64,000 nt of DNA from contig CAZMSP010000001.1 in the NCBI GenBank assembly GCA_964568985.1, positions 21,411 through 85,410 of the forward strand, written 5' to 3'. Position 1 is the first letter of the stretch, and each line of letters starts with the position of its first letter. Position numbers and translations under genes: made by a program. Below, one piece after another: positions 40,601-49,137 of the stretch. This stretch comes from CAZBWE01 sp964568985. Lineage in GTDB: Bacteria > Planctomycetota > Phycisphaerae > Sedimentisphaerales > Anaerobacaceae. The notes below the pieces were generated by a model that was not told where the DNA came from, ran no database searches, and saw only the letters and a program-made list of their open reading frames with translations.

Positions 40601-42654
40601 TTATAGAAGGGTTTGGGCTTTTTCTTTTTGACTTTTCCGCCGGTCTTACTCGTTACGGCAACCAGGCCTTTCGATTCTGTCTGTTCTTTTTCACGAATGT
40701 GTTTGCGAATGACATACTGCTCAAAAACACCAGCAAAGGTACTGGCCATAATATACAGATTCACCCCTGACGGCGCCTTGTATAACATCAGCGGAAACAT
40801 CAACGGCAGCATTATCATCATCATTTTCTGCTGCTGAGCCATTTGGGGACTTGCCGATGCTGACGCCTGCGACGGCATAAGTTTTTGCTGCAGAAAGAAA
40901 GCCACGCCCATCATAATAGGCAGCAGGTTCAGCGACTCTATCCTCCAGCCAAGCAGCGGCAGTGTTATCGTTGAAAATCTGACCAGGGCGTCGGGCACCG
41001 AAAGGTCGGTAATCCAGAACGGCAAAAACGCTGCTCCACGCAAATCAATACTGGCATACACGGCGCTCCACAACGCAATCCAGATGGGCATCTGCACGAA
41101 CATCGGTAGAAAGCCAAAAATCGGAGAAGCCCCCTGCTCTTTATAAAGAGCCATTATTTGCTTGTTCATTTCGGCCTTGTTATTGGCGAATTTTTTCTTT
41201 ATTTCCTCGGCCTTCGGACCGAGCTTACCCATCTTGCTCATCGAGACTTGGCTCTTTTTGGTAATCGGATGCATAATCAGACGCATCAAAAACACCAGTA
41301 TGATAATGACCACACCGTAGTTGCCGATTATGCCGTACATCCATTTCATTATTGCTAGTATCCCAAAGGCCAGTGGGCTTATAATGCTCGCCGGGCAACA
41401 ACAGGCCATAAAATCTATCGTTTGAACAAAGCCAAGCGTTCGATAGAGATCGTTTTTATCGAAGAGACTTTTATCCTTGGGTCCCACATACACATGGAAG
41501 TTATATATTTTTGTGCTGTTCGCCTGGTCCGCCGGAGCCAGTTTGCTTGTGGCAATTTTCAAATCCAACCCTACCGTTTCATCGCCGCTGTCGGCCTTAT
41601 CGTCCCCATCGGGATTATAGAACCGACCTGTCCTCTCTGTCACCCAGTCGCAGTACTCTTTGCCCTCATCCGGAACGGGCACCACTATGGCCGCAAAATA
41701 CTTGTTGACCGCAGCGGCCCAGAGAAAGTTGTCCCCACTTTTTATCAACCGCCTGTCATCAGGGGTCTTTGCCTTGAGTAGTTTTTTCCTGTCAAGTCTT
41801 ACACTGGTAATCCGGCCCTGCGAATCTCTAAAGCCGGCAACGACCTTCCTCATATCGGCCCTGAAAGCCTCTCTGCCGAGTCCTAATGGACCGGCCATAT
41901 TGAATTGATACTTTAGCTCTCTGTCGGCAAGATTTTCAACCGCTACGCTGCAATCCAAAAGATAGCTGTCAGGGCTGACTTTGTATGTTTTTAATAGTTT
42001 CACTACCGGCTTACCGGCTGACGTTTTGATAATCGCTTCGAACCGAGCCGTTTGAGAGCCGTCCTCTGCCGTTTCTTTGCCGAGACTCCTGAATTGCAAA
42101 CCCTGTAGCGGCAATTGCAGCTTCTCCTGAACAAACACAAACTCTCTGTTTGCCATCGACAAAACTTCATCACCACCGGCCAGCTCCACAGGAGAAAGAA
42201 TCACCAACGGCTGAGGATTTTTATAATCACGGTCATCAAATCCGCTAAAGGTAGCTCTCTTTATCGCTGCTCCTTTGGTGCTCAATTCCAACTCGTACAT
42301 AAACCAGCTCTTTGGGTCGATTGAGCCGAGTTTAACAGTCTCAGCTGAACCTCCATAGGCCTCGAAAGTTGTAACAGCAGCCATTTCCTGATGGCTTTTG
42401 CCTGTCCTGGGTGAACCTGTCCCGAGCGTGGTCGAGGGAGTCGAAGGGCTGCCAGCAGGAGATTCATCGGCCTGCGGATTTTCGTTAGCCGTTGTTTGCT
42501 GCAAAAGAATACAGGGTTTTCCGACACCTTCTTTGTCATTCCCGCGCAACCTGTCCTGAGCAAAGTCGAAGGAGCGGGAATCTATACCGGATTCAATAAC
42601 AAGCCACCCGCAGAAAACAATAAATCCAGCTATAAATAAAGTTAAATATCGCAT
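40594..42654 (-). CDS. yidC: Membrane protein insertase
   Basis: A 686-residue YidC of the Gram-negative type: N-terminal membrane span, a large periplasmic beta domain (about 90-390), then the five-helix core with FGFLPMFVQMPIWIALWSAVY and a Lys-rich ribosome-binding tail (GGKVKKKKPKPFYKI). The frame opens at 42687, but those 11 residues are repeat; MRYLTLFIAGFIVF at 42654 is a clean start. Residues about 20-38 (SRSFDFAQDRLRGND) and 68-85 (SPSTPSTTLGTGSP) are dispersed repeats read in frame just after the first span, a tolerant place. Confidence 0.95.
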   Translation of the reverse strand: MRYLTLFIAGFIVFCGWLVIESGIDSRSFDFAQDRLRGNDKEGVGKPCILLQQTTANENPQADESPAGSPSTPSTTLGTGSPRTGKSHQEMAAVTTFEAYGGSAETVKLGSIDPKSWFMYELELSTKGAAIKRATFSGFDDRDYKNPQPLVILSPVELAGGDEVLSMANREFVFVQEKLQLPLQGLQFRSLGKETAEDGSQTARFEAIIKTSAGKPVVKLLKTYKVSPDSYLLDCSVAVENLADRELKYQFNMAGPLGLGREAFRADMRKVVAGFRDSQGRITSVRLDRKKLLKAKTPDDRRLIKSGDNFLWAAAVNKYFAAIVVPVPDEGKEYCDWVTERTGRFYNPDGDDKADSGDETVGLDLKIATSKLAPADQANSTKIYNFHVYVGPKDKSLFDKNDLYRTLGFVQTIDFMACCCPASIISPLAFGILAIMKWMYGIIGNYGVVIIILVFLMRLIMHPITKKSQVSMSKMGKLGPKAEEIKKKFANNKAEMNKQIMALYKEQGASPIFGFLPMFVQMPIWIALWSAVYASIDLRGAAFLPFWITDLSVPDALVRFSTITLPLLGWRIESLNLLPIMMGVAFFLQQKLMPSQASASASPQMAQQQKMMMIMLPLMFPLMLYKAPSGVNLYIMASTFAGVFEQYVIRKHIREKEQTESKGLVAVTSKTGGKVKKKKPKPFYKI

Positions 42655-42788
42655 CTTATCTATCGTCCTTCGTCCCTCATCTCTCATGACTGTCCTCTCG
42701 TGTATTGCTTGTCCGCCGTCCCCACTCTTGTCTTCGACAAGAAGACGTCGGGAGCGAAGGTGGAAGCATCGAGTCGCGAGAAACGATT
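42655..42788. repeat. Repeats between yidC and the phosphoesterase gene
   Basis: A CGTCCCT-type 7-bp array (42655-42695), then a hairpin with TTGTCTTCGACAAGAAGACG in its top (near 42730) and a GAGCATC-type unit. The same hairpin core occurs near 60292. Confidence 0.7.
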
Positions 42789-43565
42789 TTATCTCCCATC
42801 GAGCAGTCTGTCGGCGTGGAAGGTATCCAGTTGGTCGATTGCTTTTATCTTTTTCATAGTAGTTTCAATATCGTACTGAAGCCGGACAAAGTGCACCTCA
42901 TTTTCATCTACATACACATAGCTTGCCCGATTGTTTTTGTCTCTCGGTTGTCCTACAGAGCCGATATTAATAATTGCTTTCTCGCCATCGATAATCGGAT
43001 AGAAATTGCCAAGCTCATCCGGCGGATAGAAATCTGGCTCATTGAGAAATACACCAGGCATATGCGTATGGCCGACAAAGCATATATGCTTGACCCGCTC
43101 GAAGAGCAGCCGAACCTTTAGCGGATTGCTGTAAACATCATCAGGAAAGATATATTCATTAATCGGCTTTCTGGGTGAAGCATGAACAAAATCCATTATT
43201 GCTGTAGTTGGCCCCAGCCTGCTTTTGAGTGTCCGTCGCATCGGCAGCTCGCCCAAGAAGCGCCAGCGCCTGTCACAGCCTGGCTTATATTCCTCTGTTT
43301 CCAGAACCTCACGTGTCCAAAAACTTGCCTGCTCCGCGGCGTAGTTGAAATTTGTCGGCTCATAGAAGACCGCATAATCGTGATTGCCCAGAATGCACCA
43401 CCTGGCTTTCTCTATAATCAAGTCAAGACACTCCCTTGGGTTTGGACCGTAACCGACCACATCGCCAAGACAATAAATTATCTCTATGCCTCTTTTTTCA
43501 ATATCAGCCAGAACCGTGGTTAAGGCCTCGAGGTTGGAATGTATATCGCTCAGAACCGCAAACAT
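42789..43565 (-). CDS. Metallophosphoesterase, YfcE/MJ0936-like
   Basis: A 258-residue calcineurin-type phosphoesterase with the full metal set: LSDIHSNLEAL, GDVVGYGPNP, GNHDYAV, and GHTHMPG near the end. Such enzymes act on phosphodiesters or nucleotides; the target is unknown. The ATG at 43565 starts right at the first motif with GAAGG close by; the open frame upstream is translated palindromic repeat. No signal peptide. Lies alone between yidC and the lptB operon. Confidence 0.85.
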   Translation of the reverse strand: MFAVLSDIHSNLEALTTVLADIEKRGIEIIYCLGDVVGYGPNPRECLDLIIEKARWCILGNHDYAVFYEPTNFNYAAEQASFWTREVLETEEYKPGCDRRWRFLGELPMRRTLKSRLGPTTAIMDFVHASPRKPINEYIFPDDVYSNPLKVRLLFERVKHICFVGHTHMPGVFLNEPDFYPPDELGNFYPIIDGEKAIINIGSVGQPRDKNNRASYVYVDENEVHFVRLQYDIETTMKKIKAIDQLDTFHADRLLDGR

Positions 43566-43619
43566 ACGCCTTCTCAAATTAATACGCCTATGGCGTGTAA
43601 ATAAAACGATCCTTATATT

Positions 43620-43810
43620 ATGTGGAGCCCATGGGCTCTGCCCGTCGTACCTCTCCATCCTCCGTGGCAGTAGTCCTGCTACTGCGGAGGACGGTCGTCT
43701 CCGGCGGAACCCGCCGAAGCACATCCGCCTACGCTAAAGCTACGGTGGATACCCTTTTCGCATTCATCCACGGGCAAAGCCCGTGGCTTTCTGCGAAGGC
43801 GGGTAAAAAC
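43620..43810. repeat. Cluster of nested palindromes
   Basis: At least five separate palindromes in 190 bases: GAGCCCATGGGCTC; CCTCCG...CAGTAG-CTACTG-CGGAGG; GGCGGAACCCGCC; ATCCGCCTACG...GGTGGAT; CCACGGGCAAAGCCCGTGG. No gene is seen in this 400-base gap. Confidence 0.7.
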
Positions 43811-43910
43811 CACCTTATAGCAGAAATGTTGCAAAAATGCCAGAATATTTATCAGCTTTTGGAAAAGCGTGTTTTTGCCCTGTTTAGCTCAATTGCCAAA
43901 AAAAAGACAA

Positions 43911-43939
43911 TTGGCTTTAGCCGGTAATATGGGTATAAT
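43911..43939 (+). promoter_or_regulatory. Promoter of the lptB-def-fmt-rsmB operon
   Basis: TTGGCT (43911-43916), 17-base spacer, perfect TATAAT (43934-43939), about 42 bases before the first gene. Confidence 0.7.
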
Positions 43940-43980
43940 ACCTCACACACAATATAAAAAACACAATACAAGATACAGAG

Positions 43981-44742
43981 ATGATGGATATGACTCTTCT
44001 TGAAACTCGTGGGCTGGTAAAGAAGTATTCCGGCAGGGCTGTTGTCAACGAAATATCTATTGCAATTGGTCAGTGCAGTATAGTCGGACTTCTGGGCAGA
44101 AATGGAGCTGGCAAAACCACCACCTTTAGAATGATTATGGGAATGGTTACCCCTAACAGCGGCTCGGTCATCTTTGAAGGCCATGATATTACAAAGCTGC
44201 CAATGTACAAAAGAGCACGCCTCGGCATCGGCTATCTTTCACAGGAGCCGAGCATCTTTCAACGCCTCAGTGTCCGAGATAACTTATATGCTATTCTGGA
44301 AACAATGTCGTACACCCGAGCCGAGCGCAACCGCAAGGCAGCTATGCTCATTGAGCGTTTTGCGCTTGGAGAGGTTGCCGATAGCCAGGGCAGGTTTCTT
44401 TCCGGCGGTGAGCGAAGAAAACTTGAAATCGCTCGTGCTATGGTAACAGACCCCTCATTGGTTCTTTTGGATGAGCCCTTCAGCGGCGTTGACCCTATTG
44501 CTGTTGAGGATTTGCAGCACGAAATCCGCCGGCTCGTTGCTTCCGGCGTCAGTATTCTTGTTACCGACCATAACGTCGAAAGAACGCTCGAGGTGGTTGA
44601 TTACGCCTATATTATCGACCACGGCAAGGTGATTGGAGCCGGTACACCGCCAGAAATTGTCCGCAACGAGACCGTCAGAAAGCACTATCTCGGCAGCATC
44701 TTCACCGGCACAGAATTCGACGATAATAAACGCAAAGCGTAG
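43981..44742 (+). CDS. lptB: LPS export ABC transporter ATPase
   Basis: A 253-residue ATPase with Walker A (GRNGAGKTTTF), signature (LSGGERRKLEIARAM), Walker B (LVLLDEPFSGVDPIAV) and the LptB-type Q-loop region (YLSQEPSIFQRLSVRDNLYAILE). LptB powers lipopolysaccharide transport together with LptFG and LptC, which are not here. First gene of a four-gene run with def, fmt and rsmB. Points to an outer membrane. Confidence 0.88.
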   Translation: MMDMTLLETRGLVKKYSGRAVVNEISIAIGQCSIVGLLGRNGAGKTTTFRMIMGMVTPNSGSVIFEGHDITKLPMYKRARLGIGYLSQEPSIFQRLSVRDNLYAILETMSYTRAERNRKAAMLIERFALGEVADSQGRFLSGGERRKLEIARAMVTDPSLVLLDEPFSGVDPIAVEDLQHEIRRLVASGVSILVTDHNVERTLEVVDYAYIIDHGKVIGAGTPPEIVRNETVRKHYLGSIFTGTEFDDNKRKA

Positions 44743-44773
44743 ATAGTGCGTAAGGCCGCAAAATAAAAGAAAT

Positions 44774-45307
44774 ATGAAAATAACAGATATTGACAAATGT
44801 CGAATTACGCATTATCCGGCTGAGGTTTTGGTTGGGCACGCCCAGCCGGTCGAAAAAATCGATGATAATATACGCCGGCTTGTCGAGAAGATGACCGACA
44901 TTATGCTGAAAAACAAAGGCATCGGCCTGGCTGCTCCGCAGGCGGGCGTGTCGTTGCGACTGTTTATTATATCGCTCAATGCAACAAGAGAGGCCGTCAA
45001 AGTATATATCAATCCCATCGTTACTCCGGACGGACAGCTTACGGAATTTGACGAAGGTTGCCTGTCTGTTCCGGGTATTTACACAAAAATTCGTAGATAC
45101 AAAAAGTGCAAAGTTACCGCTACCGACCTTGATGGCAACGAGTTTACAGAAGAGGCCGAAGGACTGTACGCCAGGGCACTTCAGCACGAATACGACCACA
45201 TCGAGGGAATGACCATCGTCAATCGAATGGGTCAGGTAGCCAAAATCGCACACCGAAAACAGCTTAAAAAACTTACAGAAGAGCACGAGCAATCGCGTGA
45301 GTCCTGA
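44774..45307 (+). CDS. def: Peptide deformylase
   Basis: A 177-residue metalloenzyme removing the formyl group from new proteins. All three motifs are present: GIGLAAPQAG, EGCLSVPG and QHEYDHIEG. It lies 31 bases after lptB and before fmt, the common def-fmt pairing. Lys/Glu-rich C-terminal tail. Confidence 0.95.
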   Translation: MKITDIDKCRITHYPAEVLVGHAQPVEKIDDNIRRLVEKMTDIMLKNKGIGLAAPQAGVSLRLFIISLNATREAVKVYINPIVTPDGQLTEFDEGCLSVPGIYTKIRRYKKCKVTATDLDGNEFTEEAEGLYARALQHEYDHIEGMTIVNRMGQVAKIAHRKQLKKLTEEHEQSRES

Positions 45308-45347
45308 TACTTGATTCTCGACGAGCATCCGGCAGCGAGAAACGAAT

Positions 45348-46313
45348 ATGAATATAGCTTACCTCGGCAGTGGTCAATTTGGTATTGAGTTTCTAAATGC
45401 TTTAGCTGACTCAAATCATGTTCTTCCGTTTATCGTCACTCAGCCTCCACGGCAAGCCGGCAGAGGCAGAAAATCAAAACCGACACCAGTGTCTCTCTGG
45501 GCAAAGAGCCATTCGATACCTTTTATAGAGACAGATAATGTAAATAAACCTGAGGAAATTGAAAAAATCGAATCATATAAGCCGGATTTGATTGTGGTCG
45601 TTGCGTTCGGCCAGAAAATCGGCAACGAGCTGATAAACCTGCCGCCCAGGGGCTCTATCAACGTCCACGCCTCTCTGCTCCCAAAGTATCGCGGAGCGGC
45701 GCCTATAAACTGGGCGATAATAAACGGCGAAAGCCGGACCGGCGTCAGCATAATCGCATTGGCTGAGAAAATGGACGCCGGTGACATTCTGGCCCGGGCC
45801 GAAACAGATATAAAACCTGACGAAACGGCTGGCGAGCTTCACGACCGGCTCGCAAAATTAGCAGCTCCATTATTGTTGGAAACTCTCGATAAAATTGCAG
45901 ATGGTACTGTAACGTACACAAAGCAGGACCACTCAAAAGCGACTCTTGCTCCAAAATTAAAAAAATCAGATGGTATTTTAGACCTTAGTGAATCAGCAGA
46001 GCAGATTCAAAGAAAGATACGTGGTCTTTACCCCTGGCCGGGTGCTTCAGTGACGTACCTGTCTAAAAAAACCGGCAAATCAACGTGCGTTACCATAGCT
46101 ATGGCAGAAGTAGTCGTTATCTCAAATCCCACTGGTTTATCAGCAGGAACACTCGATGGAAACCTTAACGTGATTTGCGGCCAGGATTCCCTCAAGATTA
46201 CAAAAATCAAGCCTGCCGGCTCCGCCATTATGGACTTCAAGGCTTTCGTCAACGGCCAGCATACTCAGCCCGGTGATATGTTTGTCAAAATAGAAAACGA
46301 AAATGCCCAGTGA
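45348..46313 (+). CDS. fmt: Methionyl-tRNA formyltransferase
   Basis: A 321-residue enzyme adding the formyl group to initiator Met-tRNA. Formyl-THF and catalytic site in INVHASLLPKYRGAAPINWA, then the C-terminal OB-like domain (IQRKIRGLYPWPGA). The gap from def is filled by a 7-bp array (CTTGATTCTCGACGAGCATC style). Its end overlaps rsmB by 11 bases. Confidence 0.95.
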   Translation: MNIAYLGSGQFGIEFLNALADSNHVLPFIVTQPPRQAGRGRKSKPTPVSLWAKSHSIPFIETDNVNKPEEIEKIESYKPDLIVVVAFGQKIGNELINLPPRGSINVHASLLPKYRGAAPINWAIINGESRTGVSIIALAEKMDAGDILARAETDIKPDETAGELHDRLAKLAAPLLLETLDKIADGTVTYTKQDHSKATLAPKLKKSDGILDLSESAEQIQRKIRGLYPWPGASVTYLSKKTGKSTCVTIAMAEVVVISNPTGLSAGTLDGNLNVICGQDSLKITKIKPAGSAIMDFKAFVNGQHTQPGDMFVKIENENAQ

Positions 46314-47673
46314 AAAACCAACATCCGCACGTGCAGTTGCGGCTGAGGTGTTAAATCAGTTCGACCCAAAGTTTGATTATGCCTCTGAACTTTTAAATAA
46401 GCTTCTACACAAAACCAGCGAGAGACAGCGGGCCACCGACCTTATCTTTGGAATTATAAGAAATCAGACCGCAATAGATATGGTGATGGCCAGATTCACC
46501 GATTGTCCCATCGAGAGGATACAAGCTAAAGTTCTCAATATCATTCGCGTCGGAATGTTCGAGCTTATCTACTCACCTGCAACGCCGGATTATTCAATCG
46601 TCAACGAAGCAGTTGAAAATGCCAAAGCCGTAGTTGGCAAAAAGCAGACTGGCTTTATAAATGCAGCCCTGCGGCAAATCACAAGGCATATAACCAGTCG
46701 CCAAATCCACCTTTCAAAAGCCAATTCACTAAGAACACTTCCGCAAACACCCACAACCGGCTGTGAATTTGATACAGACATCCTGCCGGACCAAAAAACT
46801 TCACTGGCTGATTATCTAAGTGCTGCTTTTTCACTTCCAAAATGGCTTATCAAAGACTGGCTCGATGAATATGGTGTAGAAATTACCCGGCAAGTCTGCT
46901 TTGCATCCAACCGCAGGCCGAGCATCTACATCAGGCCAAACACACTAAAAATAACGGCTCAAAAATTAGCCGAAAATCTTCACACAGCAAATATCGACGT
47001 CGAAGTAGTCCCCGATTCGGAAATGATAAAAATCAAAAGTCCAAAAGACATAACTCAGCTTCCTGGCTTTGAGCAAGGCCAATTTACTGTTCAGGATATA
47101 TCAGCTTATCTGCCAGTACATATCTTAAAACCGAAACCGGACTGGAAAATCCTTGACCTCTGCGCTGCTCCGGGCACAAAAACCACGCAGTTAGCCCAAG
47201 CAACCGGCGACAAGGCCGAGATTGTAGCAACCGACATCAATACCGAGCGGCTAAAAAAGGTCGAAGAAAATACTACCCGCCTCAGCATAAAAAATATTAA
47301 AGTCATAGAATACAAACAGCTCTTTAATGATTCTCAATTCGACGCAGTATTATTGGACGTGCCGTGCTCGAATACCGGCGTGCTTGCAAAACGCATCGAG
47401 GCCCGCTACAGAATAACACCAAAGGCAATACAGGCCCTCTCCGAAATACAAGCCGACCTTTTGAAAACCGCGGCATCAATAATAAAACCCAGCGGGAAAA
47501 TCTGCTACAGCACCTGCAGCATTCAAAAACAGGAAAATAGCCGGCTTATCAAAGATTTTTTGCAGACAAACACCGGTTTTGAACTCGAATCCGAACAGCT
47601 CATCCTGCCGGCCGCTGACGATACGGCAGACCACGACGGCGGTTACACAGCAATAATTCTGAGAAAGCCCTGA
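46303..47673 (+). CDS. rsmB: 16S rRNA m5C967 methyltransferase
   Basis: A 456-residue protein with an N-terminal NusB-like RNA-binding domain (1-150) and a C-terminal methyltransferase: DLCAAPGTKTTQLAQ (SAM loop), DVPCSNTGVL (motif IV with Cys) and YSTCSIQ (motif VI with the nucleophilic Cys). Overlaps fmt, so probably translated with it. Order def-fmt-rsmB as in many bacteria. The middle (residues 125-170) is a longer, less conserved linker. Confidence 0.93.
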   Translation: MPSEKPTSARAVAAEVLNQFDPKFDYASELLNKLLHKTSERQRATDLIFGIIRNQTAIDMVMARFTDCPIERIQAKVLNIIRVGMFELIYSPATPDYSIVNEAVENAKAVVGKKQTGFINAALRQITRHITSRQIHLSKANSLRTLPQTPTTGCEFDTDILPDQKTSLADYLSAAFSLPKWLIKDWLDEYGVEITRQVCFASNRRPSIYIRPNTLKITAQKLAENLHTANIDVEVVPDSEMIKIKSPKDITQLPGFEQGQFTVQDISAYLPVHILKPKPDWKILDLCAAPGTKTTQLAQATGDKAEIVATDINTERLKKVEENTTRLSIKNIKVIEYKQLFNDSQFDAVLLDVPCSNTGVLAKRIEARYRITPKAIQALSEIQADLLKTAASIIKPSGKICYSTCSIQKQENSRLIKDFLQTNTGFELESEQLILPAADDTADHDGGYTAIILRKP

Positions 47674-47819
47674 TTTTTTCTCGCCTTAATAACTGAAAAC
47701 GTTCTGTTGAAACGTCGTGAACGCTGGCGTTACCTTGCAGCAAAATAAAATTTACGGAAAAAAGGGGGCGTGAGCAAAATTAAGGTATAATGAAAATACA
47801 TTGCTATAGGGGTAATTTT

Positions 47820-48857
47820 ATGGATTTCCCGGAATTTATTTCTTTTACCATTACAAACACCTGCAATCTTCGATGTAAGATGTGCGGTCAGTGGAGTGAC
47901 GAAGGCTACATGCTCAATAAAAGTGCAGCTCTGAAACAAAAAATGGCATTATCAGACTGGAAAAGGCTAGTGGACGAAATTGCATGCCACAATATCCAGT
48001 CTCTTCTTCTGAGGGGTGGAGAGCCTTTTCTTTTCCCTGGAATTATTACTCTTTTAGAATACATTCACAACAAAGGCATATTTATCTCCATAGATTCCAA
48101 TGGTACAATGCTTTCAAAATTTGCTGCAGATGTTTTACGCATCGGAAACATTCATATCACTATTTCAATCGACGGTCCGGAAGAAATTCATGACACAGTG
48201 CGAAGCGTTAAGGGTTGTTTTAAGAAAATAAAAGAGGGGGTAGAGCTTCTGAATGAACTTGAAAAAAACAGTACTAATAAAATCAGCCGGTCTATCACTT
48301 TTACTATAAGTCCTTACTCTTACAGGGGACTTGGAGCTATGCCGAATGTGGCCCGCAGTCTCGGTATCCAGACAATCTGCATAGTACCCTATTACTATGT
48401 CCCCGAAGAAAACGGAAAGGCATATGAAAAAGAACTTAAAGAAAATCTCGATTGTCATGCCTTTTCTTGGTTTGGTTTCCACCGGGAAACTTCCGGTATT
48501 GATCTTAATATATTCAAAGATCAGTTAAATAAATACTTGCAGAACCTTAATGAAATCCAGAATTATCCTTATATGAAACTTACAGAAGACCAATACCGCA
48601 CCTGGTTCAGCGATACCTTGACGCCTGTCGGGCCGGTAGCCTGTTCAAACGTAGAAGGGCTAATTGACATCCAGCCGAATGGAAATGCAAATTTCTGTGT
48701 TGATTTTGCAGATTATATAATCGGCAATGTGGAGAATTCAACCATTGAAGAGTTATGGAATAGCGAAAGGGCCTCCCGCTTCCGAAATTATCGGCGGAAA
48801 AAACCGCTTACTGTATGCTACCGATGTGGAGCCAAATATATGTCGGAAATCCATTGA
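47820..48857 (+). CDS. Radical SAM protein with SPASM-like C-terminus
   Basis: A 345-residue radical SAM enzyme with CNLRCKMC (CX3CX2C) near residue 16 and an LLLRGGEPFLFPG strand. Late cysteines (CSNVEGLIDIQPNGNANFCVDF and CYRCGAKY) form a SPASM-like second cluster domain, as in peptide-modifying and MoaA-like maturases. The ATG at 47820 has AGGGG upstream and is preferred to 47790. No precursor peptide is seen nearby, so the target is unknown. Confidence 0.85.
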   Translation: MDFPEFISFTITNTCNLRCKMCGQWSDEGYMLNKSAALKQKMALSDWKRLVDEIACHNIQSLLLRGGEPFLFPGIITLLEYIHNKGIFISIDSNGTMLSKFAADVLRIGNIHITISIDGPEEIHDTVRSVKGCFKKIKEGVELLNELEKNSTNKISRSITFTISPYSYRGLGAMPNVARSLGIQTICIVPYYYVPEENGKAYEKELKENLDCHAFSWFGFHRETSGIDLNIFKDQLNKYLQNLNEIQNYPYMKLTEDQYRTWFSDTLTPVGPVACSNVEGLIDIQPNGNANFCVDFADYIIGNVENSTIEELWNSERASRFRNYRRKKPLTVCYRCGAKYMSEIH

Positions 48858-48889
48858 TAATACAGCACAAATCAAAATAGGTTTTTCTA

Positions 48890-49137
48890 AAAATGTACAT
48901 TGATTGATGAAACCAATCCACAACTTTTCCACAAAACCGATTTGCGATGTGCAAAACCTGTTAACAACAAAATTTTTTTGTGCGTAAAATCAATACTGTT
49001 AACATCCTCGATTATGTGGAAAAGAAACCCGCCAAATTTGTCTTGATAGGACACGGTTAATGTTTGATACTTAACACTTAACGTGTTATCATAAGAGCAT
49101 AATCAACCTTAGATTTAGGTAAACAGGAGTTGTACCA
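48890..49137. other. Candidate replication origin / dnaA control region
   Basis: The 280-base gap upstream of dnaA holds two copies of TTTTCCACA, one mismatch from the DnaA box TTATCCACA: 48926-48934 on the plus strand and 49015-49023 on the minus strand. A weaker AATCCACA lies at 48916-48923. The DNA is AT-rich with two GTTAAC sites. This fits an oriC next to dnaA, or at least self-control of dnaA. Confidence 0.55.
49065..49093 (+). promoter_or_regulatory. dnaA promoter with palindrome
   Basis: TTGATA (49065-49070), 17-base spacer, TATCAT (49088-49093). Between and over the boxes lies TAACAC-TTAAC-GTGTTA (49073-49089), a possible operator. Confidence 0.65.

Noticed and set aside
43566..43724. 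N-terminal extension of the phosphoesterase
   Set aside because: It comes from the palindrome cluster; the fold starts at the ATG at 43565.
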